From Alteromonadales bacterium alter-6D02 (GTDB taxonomy: Bacteria; Pseudomonadota; Gammaproteobacteria; Enterobacterales; Psychrobiaceae), in assembly GCA_002835545.1 (NCBI GenBank), contig PIZK01000021.1, positions 1 through 64,000 on the forward strand: a stretch of DNA of 64,000 nucleotides, given 5' to 3'. Position 1 is the stretch's first letter; each line of letters opens with the position of its first letter. Positions 35,088-44,688 of the stretch are shown one piece after another. The notes below the pieces were generated by a model. It had not been told where the DNA came from, ran no database searches, and worked only from the letters and a program-made list of their open reading frames with translations. Position numbers and translations under genes: made by a program.

Positions 35088-35657
35088 TTATAAAGCGGCC
35101 TGTAAGTTATGTGATTCAGCCTCAGTGACATCAGTGACATTAAATAATGTATATGAAAGTGTTAGTGTTGAAATATGCTCAGGAATGTCAGGTGAAATAA
35201 AAAACACCAAGCCCATTTCAACTGATTCGCCACCCGCTAGAGGTTGCTGGTTAAAGCAAAAACACTCGGTTTTATTAAGATACAGTCCAGCTAAACCAGG
35301 TGACACTGACGGTATCGCCTGCCCAACAATTGCCTGTCCACTTAAGTTTTTCGCACTAAATTTAACCACCTTGTTTTCCCCGGGGTGTACATCTATATAA
35401 TGCTGATTTGGCTTGAACTGCCATGGCATTCCCGGCGACACTGAAGTGGTCAGTTGTAAGCGAACCACTCTGGATGAATCAATACTCTGGCTTTGCTGTT
35501 CTGCTTTTATCGTATTACGGCCATTTAGCCCCGTGAACTCACAAAACACATCGTATAAAGGCACTAGCGCAAAGCCAAAACAAAACATCCCACCAATAAT
35601 CAATAGTAGCTTTTGAACCAAGCGCCTGTTTTGCTGTGTTAGTTGTTCACGGTTCAT
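35088..35657 (-). CDS. ctaG: Cytochrome c oxidase assembly protein CtaG/Cox11
   Basis: CtaG delivers copper to the CuB centre of subunit I. A single N-terminal anchor is followed by a beta domain with the copper motif TECFCFNQQPL. LYDVFCEFTGLNGR just after the anchor is typical. The frame extends to 35747 inside ctaD; I take ATG 35657 (MNREQLTQQNRRLVQ), which gives the usual 189 residues and begins five bases after the ctaD stop. Confidence 0.92.
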   Translation of the reverse strand: MNREQLTQQNRRLVQKLLLIIGGMFCFGFALVPLYDVFCEFTGLNGRNTIKAEQQSQSIDSSRVVRLQLTTSVSPGMPWQFKPNQHYIDVHPGENKVVKFSAKNLSGQAIVGQAIPSVSPGLAGLYLNKTECFCFNQQPLAGGESVEMGLVFFISPDIPEHISTLTLSYTLFNVTDVTEAESHNLQAAL

Positions 35658-35662
35658 AATGA

Positions 35663-37255
35663 TCACTTCACAATAGGTGGTGTGGTATGACTGTGATAAG
35701 GCGCGGGCGATGGCATCTCCCACTCCAAGCCTTCTGCACCTTCCCACGGTTTAGCTGGAGCCGGCTTACCACCACGAGCACATTTGATCACCACAACCAA
35801 AAAGATCAGTTGCGATAAACCAAAGGCGAAGCCACCAATGCTAACTAACTGATTAAAGTCTGCAAATTGCAGCGCATAATCAGGTACTCGGCGCGGCATC
35901 CCAGCAAGACCTAAAAAGTGCATCGGGAAGAACAAAATATTAACGGAGATAAGGGATGCCCAAAAATGCAGTTTGCCCAGACCCTCGTGATACATATGCC
36001 CCGTCCATTTCGGCAGCCAATAATAAGCCGCTGCCATAATAGAGAATATAGCACCAGTAACCAGCACATAATGAAAATGTGCAACCACGAAATAAGTGTC
36101 ATGGTATTGAAAGTCCACCGGGGTGATGGCAAGCATTAACCCCGAAAAGCCACCGATGGTAAACAACACAATAAAAGCGATCGCAAACAGCATTGGCACT
36201 TCAAAGGTCAACGAGCCTCGCCACATCGTAGCAACCCAATTAAACACCTTAACTCCAGTAGGCACTGAAATAAGCATAGTGCAATACATAAAAAACAGTT
36301 CTGCGGCAACCGGCATACCCGTGGTAAACATATGATGCGCCCACACTAAAAAAGATAACAGCGCAATCGACGCCGTGGCGTAAACCATTGATGAATAGCC
36401 AAAGAGTTTCTTGCGAGAGAAGGTTGGAATGATTGCAGAAATAATACCAAATGAAGGTAAAATCATTATATATACTTCCGGGTGACCAAAGAACCAAAAA
36501 ATGTGTTGAAACAATACTGGATCACCGCCACCTGCTGCTGCAAAGAAACTCGTCCCAAAATATTTATCAGTGAGTACCATAGTTACTGTTGCTGCTAACA
36601 CAGGCATCACCGCAATGAGTAAAAACGCGGTAATTAACCAAGTCCATACAAAGAGTGGCATCTTCATATAGGTCATCCCCGGTGCGCGCATATTAACAAT
36701 AGTCACTACAACATTAATGGCACCAAGAATTGATGATATCCCCATAATATGGACAGCGAAAACAAACAATGCCGTACTATCAGGAGAGTAGGTTGTTGAA
36801 AGTGGTGCATAAAATGTCCAGCCGAAGTTAGGGCCACCACCTTCCATAAACAATGAAGCAAGCAGAATTGAAAACGCCATTGGCAAGATCCAAAAGCTCC
36901 AATTATTCATTCGCGGCAGCGCCATGTCAGGCGCTCCAATCATCATTGGAATCAACCAGTTAGCCAAGCCAGTAAATGCAGGCATCACCGCACCAAACAC
37001 CATAATTAAACCATGAACTGTTGTCATCTGGTTGAAAAAGTTAGGTTCAACTATTTGTAGCCCGGGTTGATATAGCTCAGCGCGAATGACCATAGCCATC
37101 GCCCCACCAATTAAAAACATTAAAAAGCTAAAGCCTAAATACAAACTACCAATGTCTTTATGATTTGTGGTTAAAACCCAGCGCATTAAACCTTTTGGTT
37201 TATGGTCGTGGTGTTCAGCGCCATGTTGTTCAGGAGTCGTTGTCGCCGTATTCAT
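35663..37255 (-). CDS. ctaD: Cytochrome c oxidase subunit I
   Basis: This 530-residue, twelve-helix protein is the catalytic subunit. Heme and CuB ligands appear in TTVHGLIMVFG, FGHPEVYIMILP (His cross-linked to Tyr), WAHHMFTTG and VAHFHYVLVTG. It reduces O2 to water and pumps protons. The ATG overlaps the ctaC stop (TAATG). The sequence resembles the A-type oxidases of other marine gammaproteobacteria. Confidence 0.97.
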   Translation of the reverse strand: MNTATTTPEQHGAEHHDHKPKGLMRWVLTTNHKDIGSLYLGFSFLMFLIGGAMAMVIRAELYQPGLQIVEPNFFNQMTTVHGLIMVFGAVMPAFTGLANWLIPMMIGAPDMALPRMNNWSFWILPMAFSILLASLFMEGGGPNFGWTFYAPLSTTYSPDSTALFVFAVHIMGISSILGAINVVVTIVNMRAPGMTYMKMPLFVWTWLITAFLLIAVMPVLAATVTMVLTDKYFGTSFFAAAGGGDPVLFQHIFWFFGHPEVYIMILPSFGIISAIIPTFSRKKLFGYSSMVYATASIALLSFLVWAHHMFTTGMPVAAELFFMYCTMLISVPTGVKVFNWVATMWRGSLTFEVPMLFAIAFIVLFTIGGFSGLMLAITPVDFQYHDTYFVVAHFHYVLVTGAIFSIMAAAYYWLPKWTGHMYHEGLGKLHFWASLISVNILFFPMHFLGLAGMPRRVPDYALQFADFNQLVSIGGFAFGLSQLIFLVVVIKCARGGKPAPAKPWEGAEGLEWEMPSPAPYHSHTTPPIVK

Positions 37256-38382
37256 TATTTAACCTCCCTATTTATTATTTCACTGACTTGAATAACGTCT
37301 TTAGTATCATTACCCCAAGCATTTCTTTCATACGTTATAACTGTAGCAATCTCTTTCGCAGTCAACTGATTTGAAAATGCCTGCATAGCAGTACCAGCCT
37401 TGCCATGTAACACAATATCAATATGAGCTTGCTTATCATTTAGAGCCATCGGGCTATTTTTAATTGGGGGGAATGCACCTGGAATGCCTTGGCCATTTGG
37501 TTGATGGCACATAGCACAGCGCGCTAAGTAAACTTGTTTACCTAGCGTCATTGATTCTTCATAAGTCAGTGTCGAGGCCAATGCTTTCGTTTCAGCTTGT
37601 TTGGCAACTTCAACTTGGGCAAGTTGCTCTTTAAGCCACGCATCGTACTCGTTTTGCGGTAACACTTTGACCACAATTGGCATGAAACCATGATTCTTAC
37701 CACAAAGTTCAGCACATTGTCCGCGATATATCCCCGGCTCATTAACACGCGTCCAAGCCTCATTAATAAAGCCCGGATTTGCATCTTGTTTTACTGCAAA
37801 CGCAGGCACCCACCACGAATGAATCACGTCATCGGCAGTGATCAAAAAGCGAACCTTTTTTCCAGTTGGTATGACTAAAGGCTTATCTACTTCCAGCAAA
37901 TAGTTTTCACTCTTTTGCGCTTGGTTAGAGATTTGTTCACTGGGTGTTGATAATAAGCTAAAGAAACCAAAATCATGTTCAAAATATTGATAGTGCCATT
38001 TCCACTGTGATGCAGTAATTTTAATGGTGATATCAGATTGAGAGTTATCCTCCATCTCAATCAATGTGCTCGTTGCAGGAATAGCCATTGTGACCAAAAT
38101 AACAAATGGAATAATAGTCCAAATAATTTCAACTTTGGTGCTTTCATGAAATTGGGCTGCAGTTGCCCCTTTAGATTTTCGATGTTTGATAATGGCATAA
38201 AACATTACACCAAAAACAACCACCCCTATGGCAATACAAATGTACAAAATAGTCATGTGCAAGTCGTAAACACGATGACTAATATCGGTGACACCTGTTG
38301 TTAAGTTGAACGGACTTCCGCCGCTCGCTGTGGCTAAAAACGACATCGCGCTCAGCACAGCTACTGAGATTAATTTATGCAC
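37255..38382 (-). CDS. ctaC: Cytochrome c oxidase subunit II with C-terminal cytochrome c domain
   Basis: This 375-residue protein has a signal peptide, two membrane helices, the CuA cupredoxin domain (HSWWVPAF, then CAELCGKNHGFM) and a C-terminal cytochrome c domain with CAMCH near residue 290. The fused c domain defines a caa3-like oxidase. It is the first gene of the operon; about 450 bases of non-coding DNA precede it. Confidence 0.95.
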   Translation of the reverse strand: MHKLISVAVLSAMSFLATASGGSPFNLTTGVTDISHRVYDLHMTILYICIAIGVVVFGVMFYAIIKHRKSKGATAAQFHESTKVEIIWTIIPFVILVTMAIPATSTLIEMEDNSQSDITIKITASQWKWHYQYFEHDFGFFSLLSTPSEQISNQAQKSENYLLEVDKPLVIPTGKKVRFLITADDVIHSWWVPAFAVKQDANPGFINEAWTRVNEPGIYRGQCAELCGKNHGFMPIVVKVLPQNEYDAWLKEQLAQVEVAKQAETKALASTLTYEESMTLGKQVYLARCAMCHQPNGQGIPGAFPPIKNSPMALNDKQAHIDIVLHGKAGTAMQAFSNQLTAKEIATVITYERNAWGNDTKDVIQVSEIINREVK

Positions 38383-38830
38383 GAACTCACCCTATCTTCT
38401 TTGATAAAATCGCAGAGTAGAGTCTTAAAACATCACCCCAAATAACTCAGTTCTGCACAGGATCGTTTACTGTCAATCATTTATATCCAAACGATATAAC
38501 CCTAAGTATAGAAGCTATTTTCAAAATGCAAAAAAAACACCCAAAAAATGAAAAATAATTTTCGATAAAAAACAATCATGTCAAGCTTATTTTGCTAATT
38601 AATTAGTTTAACACTTGCATTAGTGTGAAAATTAACCGATAAATATAAAGGACACTGTTAGCGATAAAGTTGCTTAACGAGGATGAGGGCTGTGCTGTAG
38701 ATAAATAAGCGATGATTGCTAACCTAGATCTTTCTTAATGGATTTTTCTTAAAGGTCGGTATCTAGAGTGTTTTTAATTAACGATTTAACAGGTAGTTAG
38801 GTACTTAATCAATTAAAACAAGGTGGCAAC
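38383..38830. other. Divergent control region between ctaC and the Yip1 gene
   Basis: This 448-base A/T-rich stretch should hold promoters for both directions. The only structured element I see is the inverted repeat ACACT-TGCATT-AGTGT (38611-38626). It overlaps a possible plus-strand -35 TTGCAT (38616-38621) with a poor -10 about 18 bases on (TAAATA). I see no convincing RNA gene or open frame with a ribosome site. Confidence 0.4.
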
Positions 38831-39430
38831 ATGATTTTATCGCATATTTGGGGCATCTATACACACCCGAAACAAGAATGGAAGACCATTGCAGATCGCC
38901 ATGAGTCTTTAATCAACTCTATAACTCACACATTATTTATCGCATTAATTCCAACAGTCTGTTCCTATATCGCATCAGTGCATATTGGTTGGAGCATCGG
39001 TGCAGGAGAACTCATTAAACTAACGCCACAAAGTGCTCTGGCAATGGCCATGCTAATGTATGGTGCACTCGTCGGTGGTGTCATTGCATTAGGATTAATG
39101 GCACACTGGATGGCCCATAGTTTTGGCGCAAATCCGAGCCATGTTCAAGGCATAGAAGTTTCGGCATATACCGCAACACCACTTTATATGGTTGGCTTTG
39201 CAACATTATACCCTGAGCTCTGGTTTGTCATGTGTGTCGGCTTAGCAGGTATCGCATACTCAGTGTATATGCTCTATACCGGTGTTCCTATCGTGATGGG
39301 AATCGATGAAGAGCGTGGTTTTATTTATGCCAGTAGCTTAGTTACAGTAGGGTTAGTGTTTCTAGTGAGTATGCTTGGCTTAACCGTTTTTGCCTGGAGC
39401 TCAGGCATTGGTCCAGCGTTTATTCACTAG
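38831..39430 (+). CDS. Yip1 family membrane protein
   Basis: This 199-residue protein has a short N-terminal amphipathic part (IWGIYTHPKQEWKTI, characteristic of bacterial Yip1/DUF1282 proteins) and five membrane helices between about 35 and 195. The motif SAYTATPLYMVGFATLYPELW lies between helices two and four. The role is unknown; some relatives are linked to membrane or LPS stress. A good AAGGTGG ribosome site precedes the ATG. It is a single gene with its own terminator. Confidence 0.8.
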   Translation: MILSHIWGIYTHPKQEWKTIADRHESLINSITHTLFIALIPTVCSYIASVHIGWSIGAGELIKLTPQSALAMAMLMYGALVGGVIALGLMAHWMAHSFGANPSHVQGIEVSAYTATPLYMVGFATLYPELWFVMCVGLAGIAYSVYMLYTGVPIVMGIDEERGFIYASSLVTVGLVFLVSMLGLTVFAWSSGIGPAFIH

Positions 39431-39519
39431 CTCAATCAATATTTGAAAGAGAACAAATTTAAAGGCAAAACAATACCAGTTTCAATAATAAGAACAACAA
39501 GTACACAAACGCTCTCTTT

Positions 39520-39562
39520 GCGACGAATCATTTCCCCCTTTTAATGATTCGTCGCTTTTTAT
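39520..39562 (+). terminator. Terminator after the Yip1 gene
   Basis: Thirteen-base arms GCGACGAATCATT (39520-39532) and AATGATTCGTCGC (39543-39555) with a ten-base loop are followed by TTTTTATTTTT on the plus strand. The minus strand lacks a strong T run, so ctaA may not use it. Confidence 0.85.
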
Positions 39563-39564
39563 TT

Positions 39565-40608
39565 TTATCGCTTTAACTCTTCACCTGCTGCCTTACTCCA
39601 CAAATAATAGTTAGTACCCACTAAACCACCAAATAATATGGCACCCATTACATTATGAGCAACAGCATTAAAGAGCGGTAAATAAAAATAGACATTGGCT
39701 AAGCCAAGACTCAACTGAATAAACAGCAGCCCCGCTAAACCTAAAACTAGGCGATAGTACCTCGCTCTAACTAAGCTAATCAGCAATATGCCAATCACTA
39801 TTGTGACTAAAACTGCACCAATGCGATGGCTGATATGAATTGCAATACGTGCACCAGCATCCAGTTGGCCGCCTAAATAATTTGGCCCCACTTGCTGGAA
39901 TACATTAAAAGCTTGGCTGAAATCATTAGAGTCTAAATGTGATAAGTCACACCAGGGGAGTTGAGTACAAGCGAGGGCCGCATAATTAGACGTAGTCCAG
40001 CCTCCTAAACCAATTTGGAATAATGTGATTAGCAAGGCCGCCAAAGCTAACCAACAGAGTGTTTTATGTTTACCCCTAACTACATTGCTTTCCCCACTAA
40101 TAATCACCCTTTTATTGAGCCGTAACCACAATAACAACAGCAAACTAAAAGTAAAAAAGCCACCAAGTAAGTGAGTAGTTACTACCTGAGGCCAGAGCTT
40201 CAAAGTAACGGTCCACATTCCAAACAAGCCTTGGAGTATAATAAAAAACAACAACAATACACTATGTTTAAGTGGCGCCTGCCCTATTCGTTTTTTTTCG
40301 CGGTAACATAAAAGCACGATTGCAATGCAAAATAAGCCAAGACTAGTGGCAAGGTAACGGTGAGTCATTTCAGGCCACGTAATAGACAGATCAACTGGCG
40401 CATCAGGAAATGCTAGGTTAGCTTTGATAATATCAGCACTTTCAACTGGAGCCCATAAATGACCATAACACAAAGGCCAATCAGGACAGCCTAACCCAGC
40501 ATGCACTAGCCTCGTATAAGCACCTAAGGCAATGACAAAAAGGGAGAACAGAGTAGCGATTAAAACTAAACGGCTTAGGTTGCTAGAGGATTTATTCTTC
40601 TGCTGCAT
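39565..40608 (-). CDS. ctaA: Heme A synthase
   Basis: This 347-residue, eight-helix protein is CtaA/COX15, which oxidises heme O to heme A. Heme-ligand histidines appear in MTHRYLATS, VTTHLLGGF, IHISHRIGAV and AVAHNVMGAI. LVHAGLGCPDWPLCYG in the first periplasmic loop is the family signature with its cysteine. It is separated from the rest of the cox genes by the Yip1 gene but faces the same way. Likely its own transcription unit. Confidence 0.93.
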   Translation of the reverse strand: MQQKNKSSSNLSRLVLIATLFSLFVIALGAYTRLVHAGLGCPDWPLCYGHLWAPVESADIIKANLAFPDAPVDLSITWPEMTHRYLATSLGLFCIAIVLLCYREKKRIGQAPLKHSVLLLFFIILQGLFGMWTVTLKLWPQVVTTHLLGGFFTFSLLLLLWLRLNKRVIISGESNVVRGKHKTLCWLALAALLITLFQIGLGGWTTSNYAALACTQLPWCDLSHLDSNDFSQAFNVFQQVGPNYLGGQLDAGARIAIHISHRIGAVLVTIVIGILLISLVRARYYRLVLGLAGLLFIQLSLGLANVYFYLPLFNAVAHNVMGAILFGGLVGTNYYLWSKAAGEELKR

Positions 40609-40718
40609 TCACTGCTCCTTGCTAATGACAGTCCAGTTTAATGAACTAATATAAACAAGCTAGCAAATAAATCTTAATCCAACAATACGAACCTAGAGAG
40701 ATTAATAGCGGGTGAGTA

Positions 40719-40907
40719 CTATTGTTTAGAACGATAGTTCCGACCCGTAGCGATGCGCTGTATTAGCATAATGATAAGTGCGAGGGCACACCATGACACT
40801 AGCAGCATCACGACTAATAAAGGAAATGGGAGAATATTCATTACCATTAGCACAATGAAAACAGCAACTAATAAAACGAATAAATAATGCGTCTTAGGTC
40901 GATTCAT
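40719..40907 (-). CDS. Small two-helix membrane protein, unknown
   Basis: This protein of 62 residues has two membrane helices (about 8-26 and 28-50) and a basic C-terminus (RIATGRNYRSKQ). I do not recognise a family. Its ATG has a clear AGGAGT site, and it starts ten bases after the pgpA stop, so it is probably a real co-transcribed gene at the end of the ribD-to-pgpA group. Confidence 0.6.
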   Translation of the reverse strand: MNRPKTHYLFVLLVAVFIVLMVMNILPFPLLVVMLLVSWCALALIIMLIQRIATGRNYRSKQ

Positions 40908-40917
40908 TTGGCTACTC

Positions 40918-41415
40918 CTAACCTAATGGCCAAATGTAATAATGAATACCTTGCAGACAAAGCGCCGCAAATACACCAGCTAACACATCGTCAATCATGA
41001 TGCCAAAGCCGCCATGAACATGACGGTCAAGTAGCTTAATTGGCCAAGGCTTTAAAATATCAAAAAAGCGAAATAACACAAAACCAACAATCACTGCAGT
41101 AAGGCTCACCGGTGCAGCAATTAAGGTAATCAACATTCCGGCAACCTCATCCCAAACAATCGCACCATGATCATGAATCTGCATATCTTTAGCGGTCTTG
41201 TCACAGATCCAAAAACCAGCGACAGTAATGATTATCGTAATGATGACAAAGCTAAATAAGCTCAAGTCCATCATCAAAAAATACAACGGTAATGCCGCCA
41301 ACGTGCCGAAAGTTCCCGGCGCTTTAGGAGCAAGGCCAGAGCCAAAACCTAACGCAAGAAAGTGCCATGGGTTTGCTAAAGATAATTTTGCTAATGCAGG
41401 ATCTTGATGTTTCAA
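40918..41415 (-). CDS. pgpA: Phosphatidylglycerophosphatase A
   Basis: PgpA dephosphorylates phosphatidylglycerophosphate in phospholipid synthesis. The 165-residue protein has NPWHFLALGFGSGLAPKAPGTFGTLAALP at the start and the metal-binding DEVAGML and DD in IDDVLAG, with four membrane helices. It begins at a TTG that overlaps the thiL stop (TTGA); no other start precedes the conserved region, and E. coli PgpA has a similar N-terminal length. Coupled to thiL, as in E. coli. Confidence 0.92.
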   Translation of the reverse strand: MKHQDPALAKLSLANPWHFLALGFGSGLAPKAPGTFGTLAALPLYFLMMDLSLFSFVIITIIITVAGFWICDKTAKDMQIHDHGAIVWDEVAGMLITLIAAPVSLTAVIVGFVLFRFFDILKPWPIKLLDRHVHGGFGIMIDDVLAGVFAALCLQGIHYYIWPLG

Positions 41416-42374
41416 AAGTGAACAAAGCCTCTAAATGTATCGCTAATTGGCTTATTATCGAGTCTAAACTCAATGCCTTCACCAGTTTGCATCTGACCAA
41501 TACACGTAAATGTGGTATTGGTATGTTTAAGCGCCGTTTCAACACTCCCTAACATTTGTGGAGATACAGTAAAACACAATTCATAGTCTTCACCACCACT
41601 AAGTGCAAGTTTTAATGCTTGCTCACTAGTGACATGATCACGAAGTTGCGCGGATAAGGGCAAGCTCCCGACATCAACAATTGCTTTACAACCCGATTGT
41701 TTAGCAATGTGCTTCAGGTCTGAGGCTAAGCCGTCAGAAAGATCAATCGCCGATGATGCAATATTGCGTAATGCTTGCCCAGCCAATAATCGTGGGGTTG
41801 GGTAGTATAAGCGTTTTAGCACTGGCTCTAACGTCTCACTAGGCAATTCAGTTCGTTGGTATAGCGACTCAAGTGCAAGTGCTGCATCACCTAATTGACC
41901 AGTAACACAAACCCAATCACCAATCCGAGCTTTATCACGGGTTATTTGCTGGCCTTTTGGCACTTGGCCCTGCACAGTCAGAGTAATACTCAATGGACCA
42001 CGGGTAATGTCACCACCAATTAGCTCAATACCATAATAGTCAGCAGCTTTAAAGAAGCCTTCACTAAAGGCAGCTAACCAAGGTTCATCAATTTCAGGCA
42101 GTGTTAACGCAAGAGAAACCCAGCTTGGGCTTGCCCCCATTGCAGCAAGATCACTGAGATTAGCTACTAATGCCTTATAACCTAAGGCATGAGCAGGCAT
42201 ATCTGCAAAAAAGTGCACACCACAAACAAGGGTGTCAGTCGACACAGCAACAAGCTGTTCTGGAATAGGTTCAAGGAGTGCGCAATCGTCACCGATTGAT
42301 TTTACAACGTCAAAACGTTGAGCTTGTCGATTGCTAAAATAGCGTTCGATAAGCTCAAATTCACCACAAGCCAT
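41412..42374 (-). CDS. thiL: Thiamine-monophosphate kinase
   Basis: ThiL phosphorylates thiamine phosphate to the diphosphate cofactor. The 320-residue protein starts MACGEFELIERYF as in E. coli, and has DDCALLEP, VSTDTLVCGVHF, ALVANLSDLAAMGASP and SGGEDYELCF, the AIRS-kinase motifs. It is 12 bases after nusB and overlaps pgpA. Confidence 0.95.
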   Translation of the reverse strand: MACGEFELIERYFSNRQAQRFDVVKSIGDDCALLEPIPEQLVAVSTDTLVCGVHFFADMPAHALGYKALVANLSDLAAMGASPSWVSLALTLPEIDEPWLAAFSEGFFKAADYYGIELIGGDITRGPLSITLTVQGQVPKGQQITRDKARIGDWVCVTGQLGDAALALESLYQRTELPSETLEPVLKRLYYPTPRLLAGQALRNIASSAIDLSDGLASDLKHIAKQSGCKAIVDVGSLPLSAQLRDHVTSEQALKLALSGGEDYELCFTVSPQMLGSVETALKHTNTTFTCIGQMQTGEGIEFRLDNKPISDTFRGFVHF

Positions 42375-42386
42375 GGGGTATAAGGC

Positions 42387-42803
42387 CTATTTTAGTTTAC
42401 GAATACGAGCAACAGTTTTATCTAAAACACCGTTAACAAATTTGTGACTATCATCTGCTGCAAAAGCTTTTGCAAGTTCAATTGCTTCATTAATAATCAC
42501 TTTGTATGGCGTATCTTGCTGCTCTTTTAACTCATAAGTAGCTAAACGTAAGATAGCACGATCGATTTGATCCACCTCTTCCGCGTTACGGCTTAAATAT
42601 GGGCGGTAAGCATCATCAATTTCAACACAAGAATGAGCGACACCCGTTAGCAACGCGCGGAAGTACTCAACATCAACCCCTTTGATATCTTGATTTGTCA
42701 AAAATTCATGCTCAATCAGGCCAACGTTATTGCCAGATAGCTGCCATGAATAAATCGCTTGCAGGGCAAGGCGACGGGCTTTACGACGTTCAGATGGTTT
42801 CAT
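42387..42803 (-). CDS. nusB: Transcription antitermination factor NusB
   Basis: This 138-residue all-helical protein binds boxA RNA with S10 in rRNA antitermination. [22 protein letters not shown] at the start and [31 protein letters not shown] near the end are the family signature. It follows ribH by 17 bases, the usual gammaproteobacterial arrangement. Confidence 0.95.
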   Translation of the reverse strand: MKPSERRKARRLALQAIYSWQLSGNNVGLIEHEFLTNQDIKGVDVEYFRALLTGVAHSCVEIDDAYRPYLSRNAEEVDQIDRAILRLATYELKEQQDTPYKVIINEAIELAKAFAADDSHKFVNGVLDKTVARIRKLK

Positions 42804-42820
42804 ATCTTTCTTACTTCCTA

Positions 42821-43291
42821 TTATGCGTCTAGTAGACGCATTACATTAATCATTTCAAGGGCACTTAGTGCCGCTTCGCCACCTTTGTTACCCGCTTTAG
42901 TGCCAGCACGTTCGATAGCTTGTTCAATAGTGTCTGTAGTTAAAACACCAAAGGCCACTGGTACACTGTATTGCATAGCAACTTGTGATAAGCCTTTATT
43001 ACATTCGCCGGCAACAAAATCAAAATGAGGTGTGCCACCACGAATTACCGCACCTAGCGTGATAATTGCGTCAAACTCGCCTTTAGCTGCCACTTTTTGT
43101 GTCGCAACAGGTAGCTCTACTGCACCAGGTACACGAACGATAGTGATATCATCTTCGCTCATACCGCCAGTACGTACTAGCGTATCAACTGCACCAGACA
43201 CTAAAGAGTCAACGATAAAGCTGTTAAAGCGTGAAACAACAATTGCCACCTTGGCATCAGTAACCTGAAGATTACCTTCAATAATTTTCAT
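42821..43291 (-). CDS. ribH: 6,7-dimethyl-8-ribityllumazine synthase
   Basis: RibH condenses the ribityl-diaminouracil with dihydroxybutanone phosphate. The 156-residue protein has [45 protein letters not shown] (catalytic His) and [23 protein letters not shown]. It follows ribBX after 174 bases containing a hairpin, and precedes nusB. Confidence 0.95.
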   Translation of the reverse strand: MKIIEGNLQVTDAKVAIVVSRFNSFIVDSLVSGAVDTLVRTGGMSEDDITIVRVPGAVELPVATQKVAAKGEFDAIITLGAVIRGGTPHFDFVAGECNKGLSQVAMQYSVPVAFGVLTTDTIEQAIERAGTKAGNKGGEAALSALEMINVMRLLDA

Positions 43292-43394
43292 GATTTGACC
43301 TTATAAAGAATTTAATTTGGAGAAGCCGCCAAAAAAGTGCGGCAATGATAACACAGGCACTAGCCAAAACGCATTATCATTCTGTAGAAACAAT

Positions 43395-43430
43395 AATGAT
43401 GACGATCACTTTATTGTCATCGTCATCATT
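43395..43430 (-). repeat. Hairpin between ribBX and ribH
   Basis: Twelve-base perfect arms AATGATGACGAT (43395-43406) and ATCGTCATCATT (43419-43430) enclose a 12-base loop. On the transcribed minus strand only ATTATTGTTT follows, so termination would be partial. It could separate ribBX expression from ribH-nusB-thiL. Confidence 0.5.
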
Positions 43431-43465
43431 TTTCCGTTAGCAAAACAAACGCAGGATTGCGACTA

Positions 43466-44569
43466 TTACTCGCTAATGTAATTTACAACCTCAAGACCGA
43501 AGCCTGAAAGAGCATGGTAGCGCTTAGGAGAACTTAATAAGTTCATCTTACCGACGCCTAAATCCGCTAATATTTGTGAACCAACACCCACTCGGCGTGA
43601 AGTGCCTTGCCACTTAGCCGCAACAGGCTTTTCACCTTTATCTTCTAATTCAAACGCACGTAACTGGGCTAATAAATTGTCATTTGATTCGTTATTAGCC
43701 AGTAACACTAATACACCACCTTGCTCAGCGATACGTTGCATCGCTTTATCAAGTGGCCAACTACGGTTTTGTGCACGCTCACTGGCTAACAAATCGTTGA
43801 AGGTGTTTTGTAAATGAACACGTACATTAGTTTCGTTTTCGTGGTTAATATCACCTTTGACCATTGCGTAATGTAACTCATCGTCAATAGTGTCTCGGTA
43901 GGTTACTAAATCAAATTCACCATACTTAGTCGGTAATTTACACTGCGCTTCTTTAACAATCGTTGTTTCGTTAGCGTTGCGGTATTCAATTAAATCGGCG
44001 ATTGTGCCCATTTTAATATCGTGTTCTTGAGCAAAGACTTCTAAATCAGGACGGCGCGCCATAGTGCCGTCTTCTTTTAGAATCTCAACAATCACACTAG
44101 CAGGTTCAGAACCAGCAAGACGCGCTAAATCACAACCTGCCTCAGTGTGACCTGCTCGCGTTAATACGCCGCCATCTTGTGCCATCAATGGGAAGATATG
44201 ACCCGGTTGCACGATGTCTGCTGCGCAACCTTTAACTGCCGCTTCAACAGTGCGTGAACGATCAGCGGCTGAGATACCAGTCGTAACCCCAGTCGCAGCT
44301 TCAATAGATACAGTAAAGTTTGTAGAAAATTGTGCTTTATTGGCATCGACCATTAAAGGTAAATTCAAGTGTTCGCAACGTTCTTTCGTTAAGGTTAAAC
44401 AAATTAAGCCACGGCCATGAGTTGCCATAAAGTTAATCGCTTGCGGCGTGATTTTGTCCGCTGCAATGATTAAATCACCTTCATTCTCACGATCTTCGTC
44501 ATCCATCAGGATAACCATTTTGCCTTGCTTAATATCTTCGATTATTTCTTCAATCGTATTTAATGCCAT
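43466..44569 (-). CDS. ribBX: 3,4-dihydroxy-2-butanone 4-phosphate synthase with inactive-looking GTP cyclohydrolase II-like domain (RibBX)
   Basis: Residues 1-200 are a complete RibB domain ([28 protein letters not shown]). Residues about 205-367 resemble GTP cyclohydrolase II, but the zinc cysteines and GDxFxSxRCDCG region are missing; the matching stretch is [20 protein letters not shown]. This matches the RibBX variant described in Proteobacteria, in which the second domain is not a cyclohydrolase. A separate ribA should exist elsewhere. The N-terminal domain makes the four-carbon unit for lumazine. No FMN riboswitch is seen upstream. Confidence 0.87.
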   Translation of the reverse strand: MALNTIEEIIEDIKQGKMVILMDDEDRENEGDLIIAADKITPQAINFMATHGRGLICLTLTKERCEHLNLPLMVDANKAQFSTNFTVSIEAATGVTTGISAADRSRTVEAAVKGCAADIVQPGHIFPLMAQDGGVLTRAGHTEAGCDLARLAGSEPASVIVEILKEDGTMARRPDLEVFAQEHDIKMGTIADLIEYRNANETTIVKEAQCKLPTKYGEFDLVTYRDTIDDELHYAMVKGDINHENETNVRVHLQNTFNDLLASERAQNRSWPLDKAMQRIAEQGGVLVLLANNESNDNLLAQLRAFELEDKGEKPVAAKWQGTSRRVGVGSQILADLGVGKMNLLSSPKRYHALSGFGLEVVNYISE

Positions 44570-44688
44570 GATAAAGCCTTAACGTTTGTGCAAGCCAATG
44601 GATTTGGCAAGCTGAGTAATAATATACATGTGTTTAATACCGTTAAATTCAAGGGTAAAAACATTTTATTTATAAATTTTTTTGATTC

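Noticed and set aside
35658-35747. Longer ctaG frame reaching into ctaD
   Set aside because: It is the reverse-frame reading of the end of ctaD; the family start MNREQL lies at 35657, just after the ctaD stop.
44570-44688. FMN riboswitch before ribBX
   Set aside because: The 119-base gap lacks the conserved RFN strings and is too short for the six-helix aptamer.
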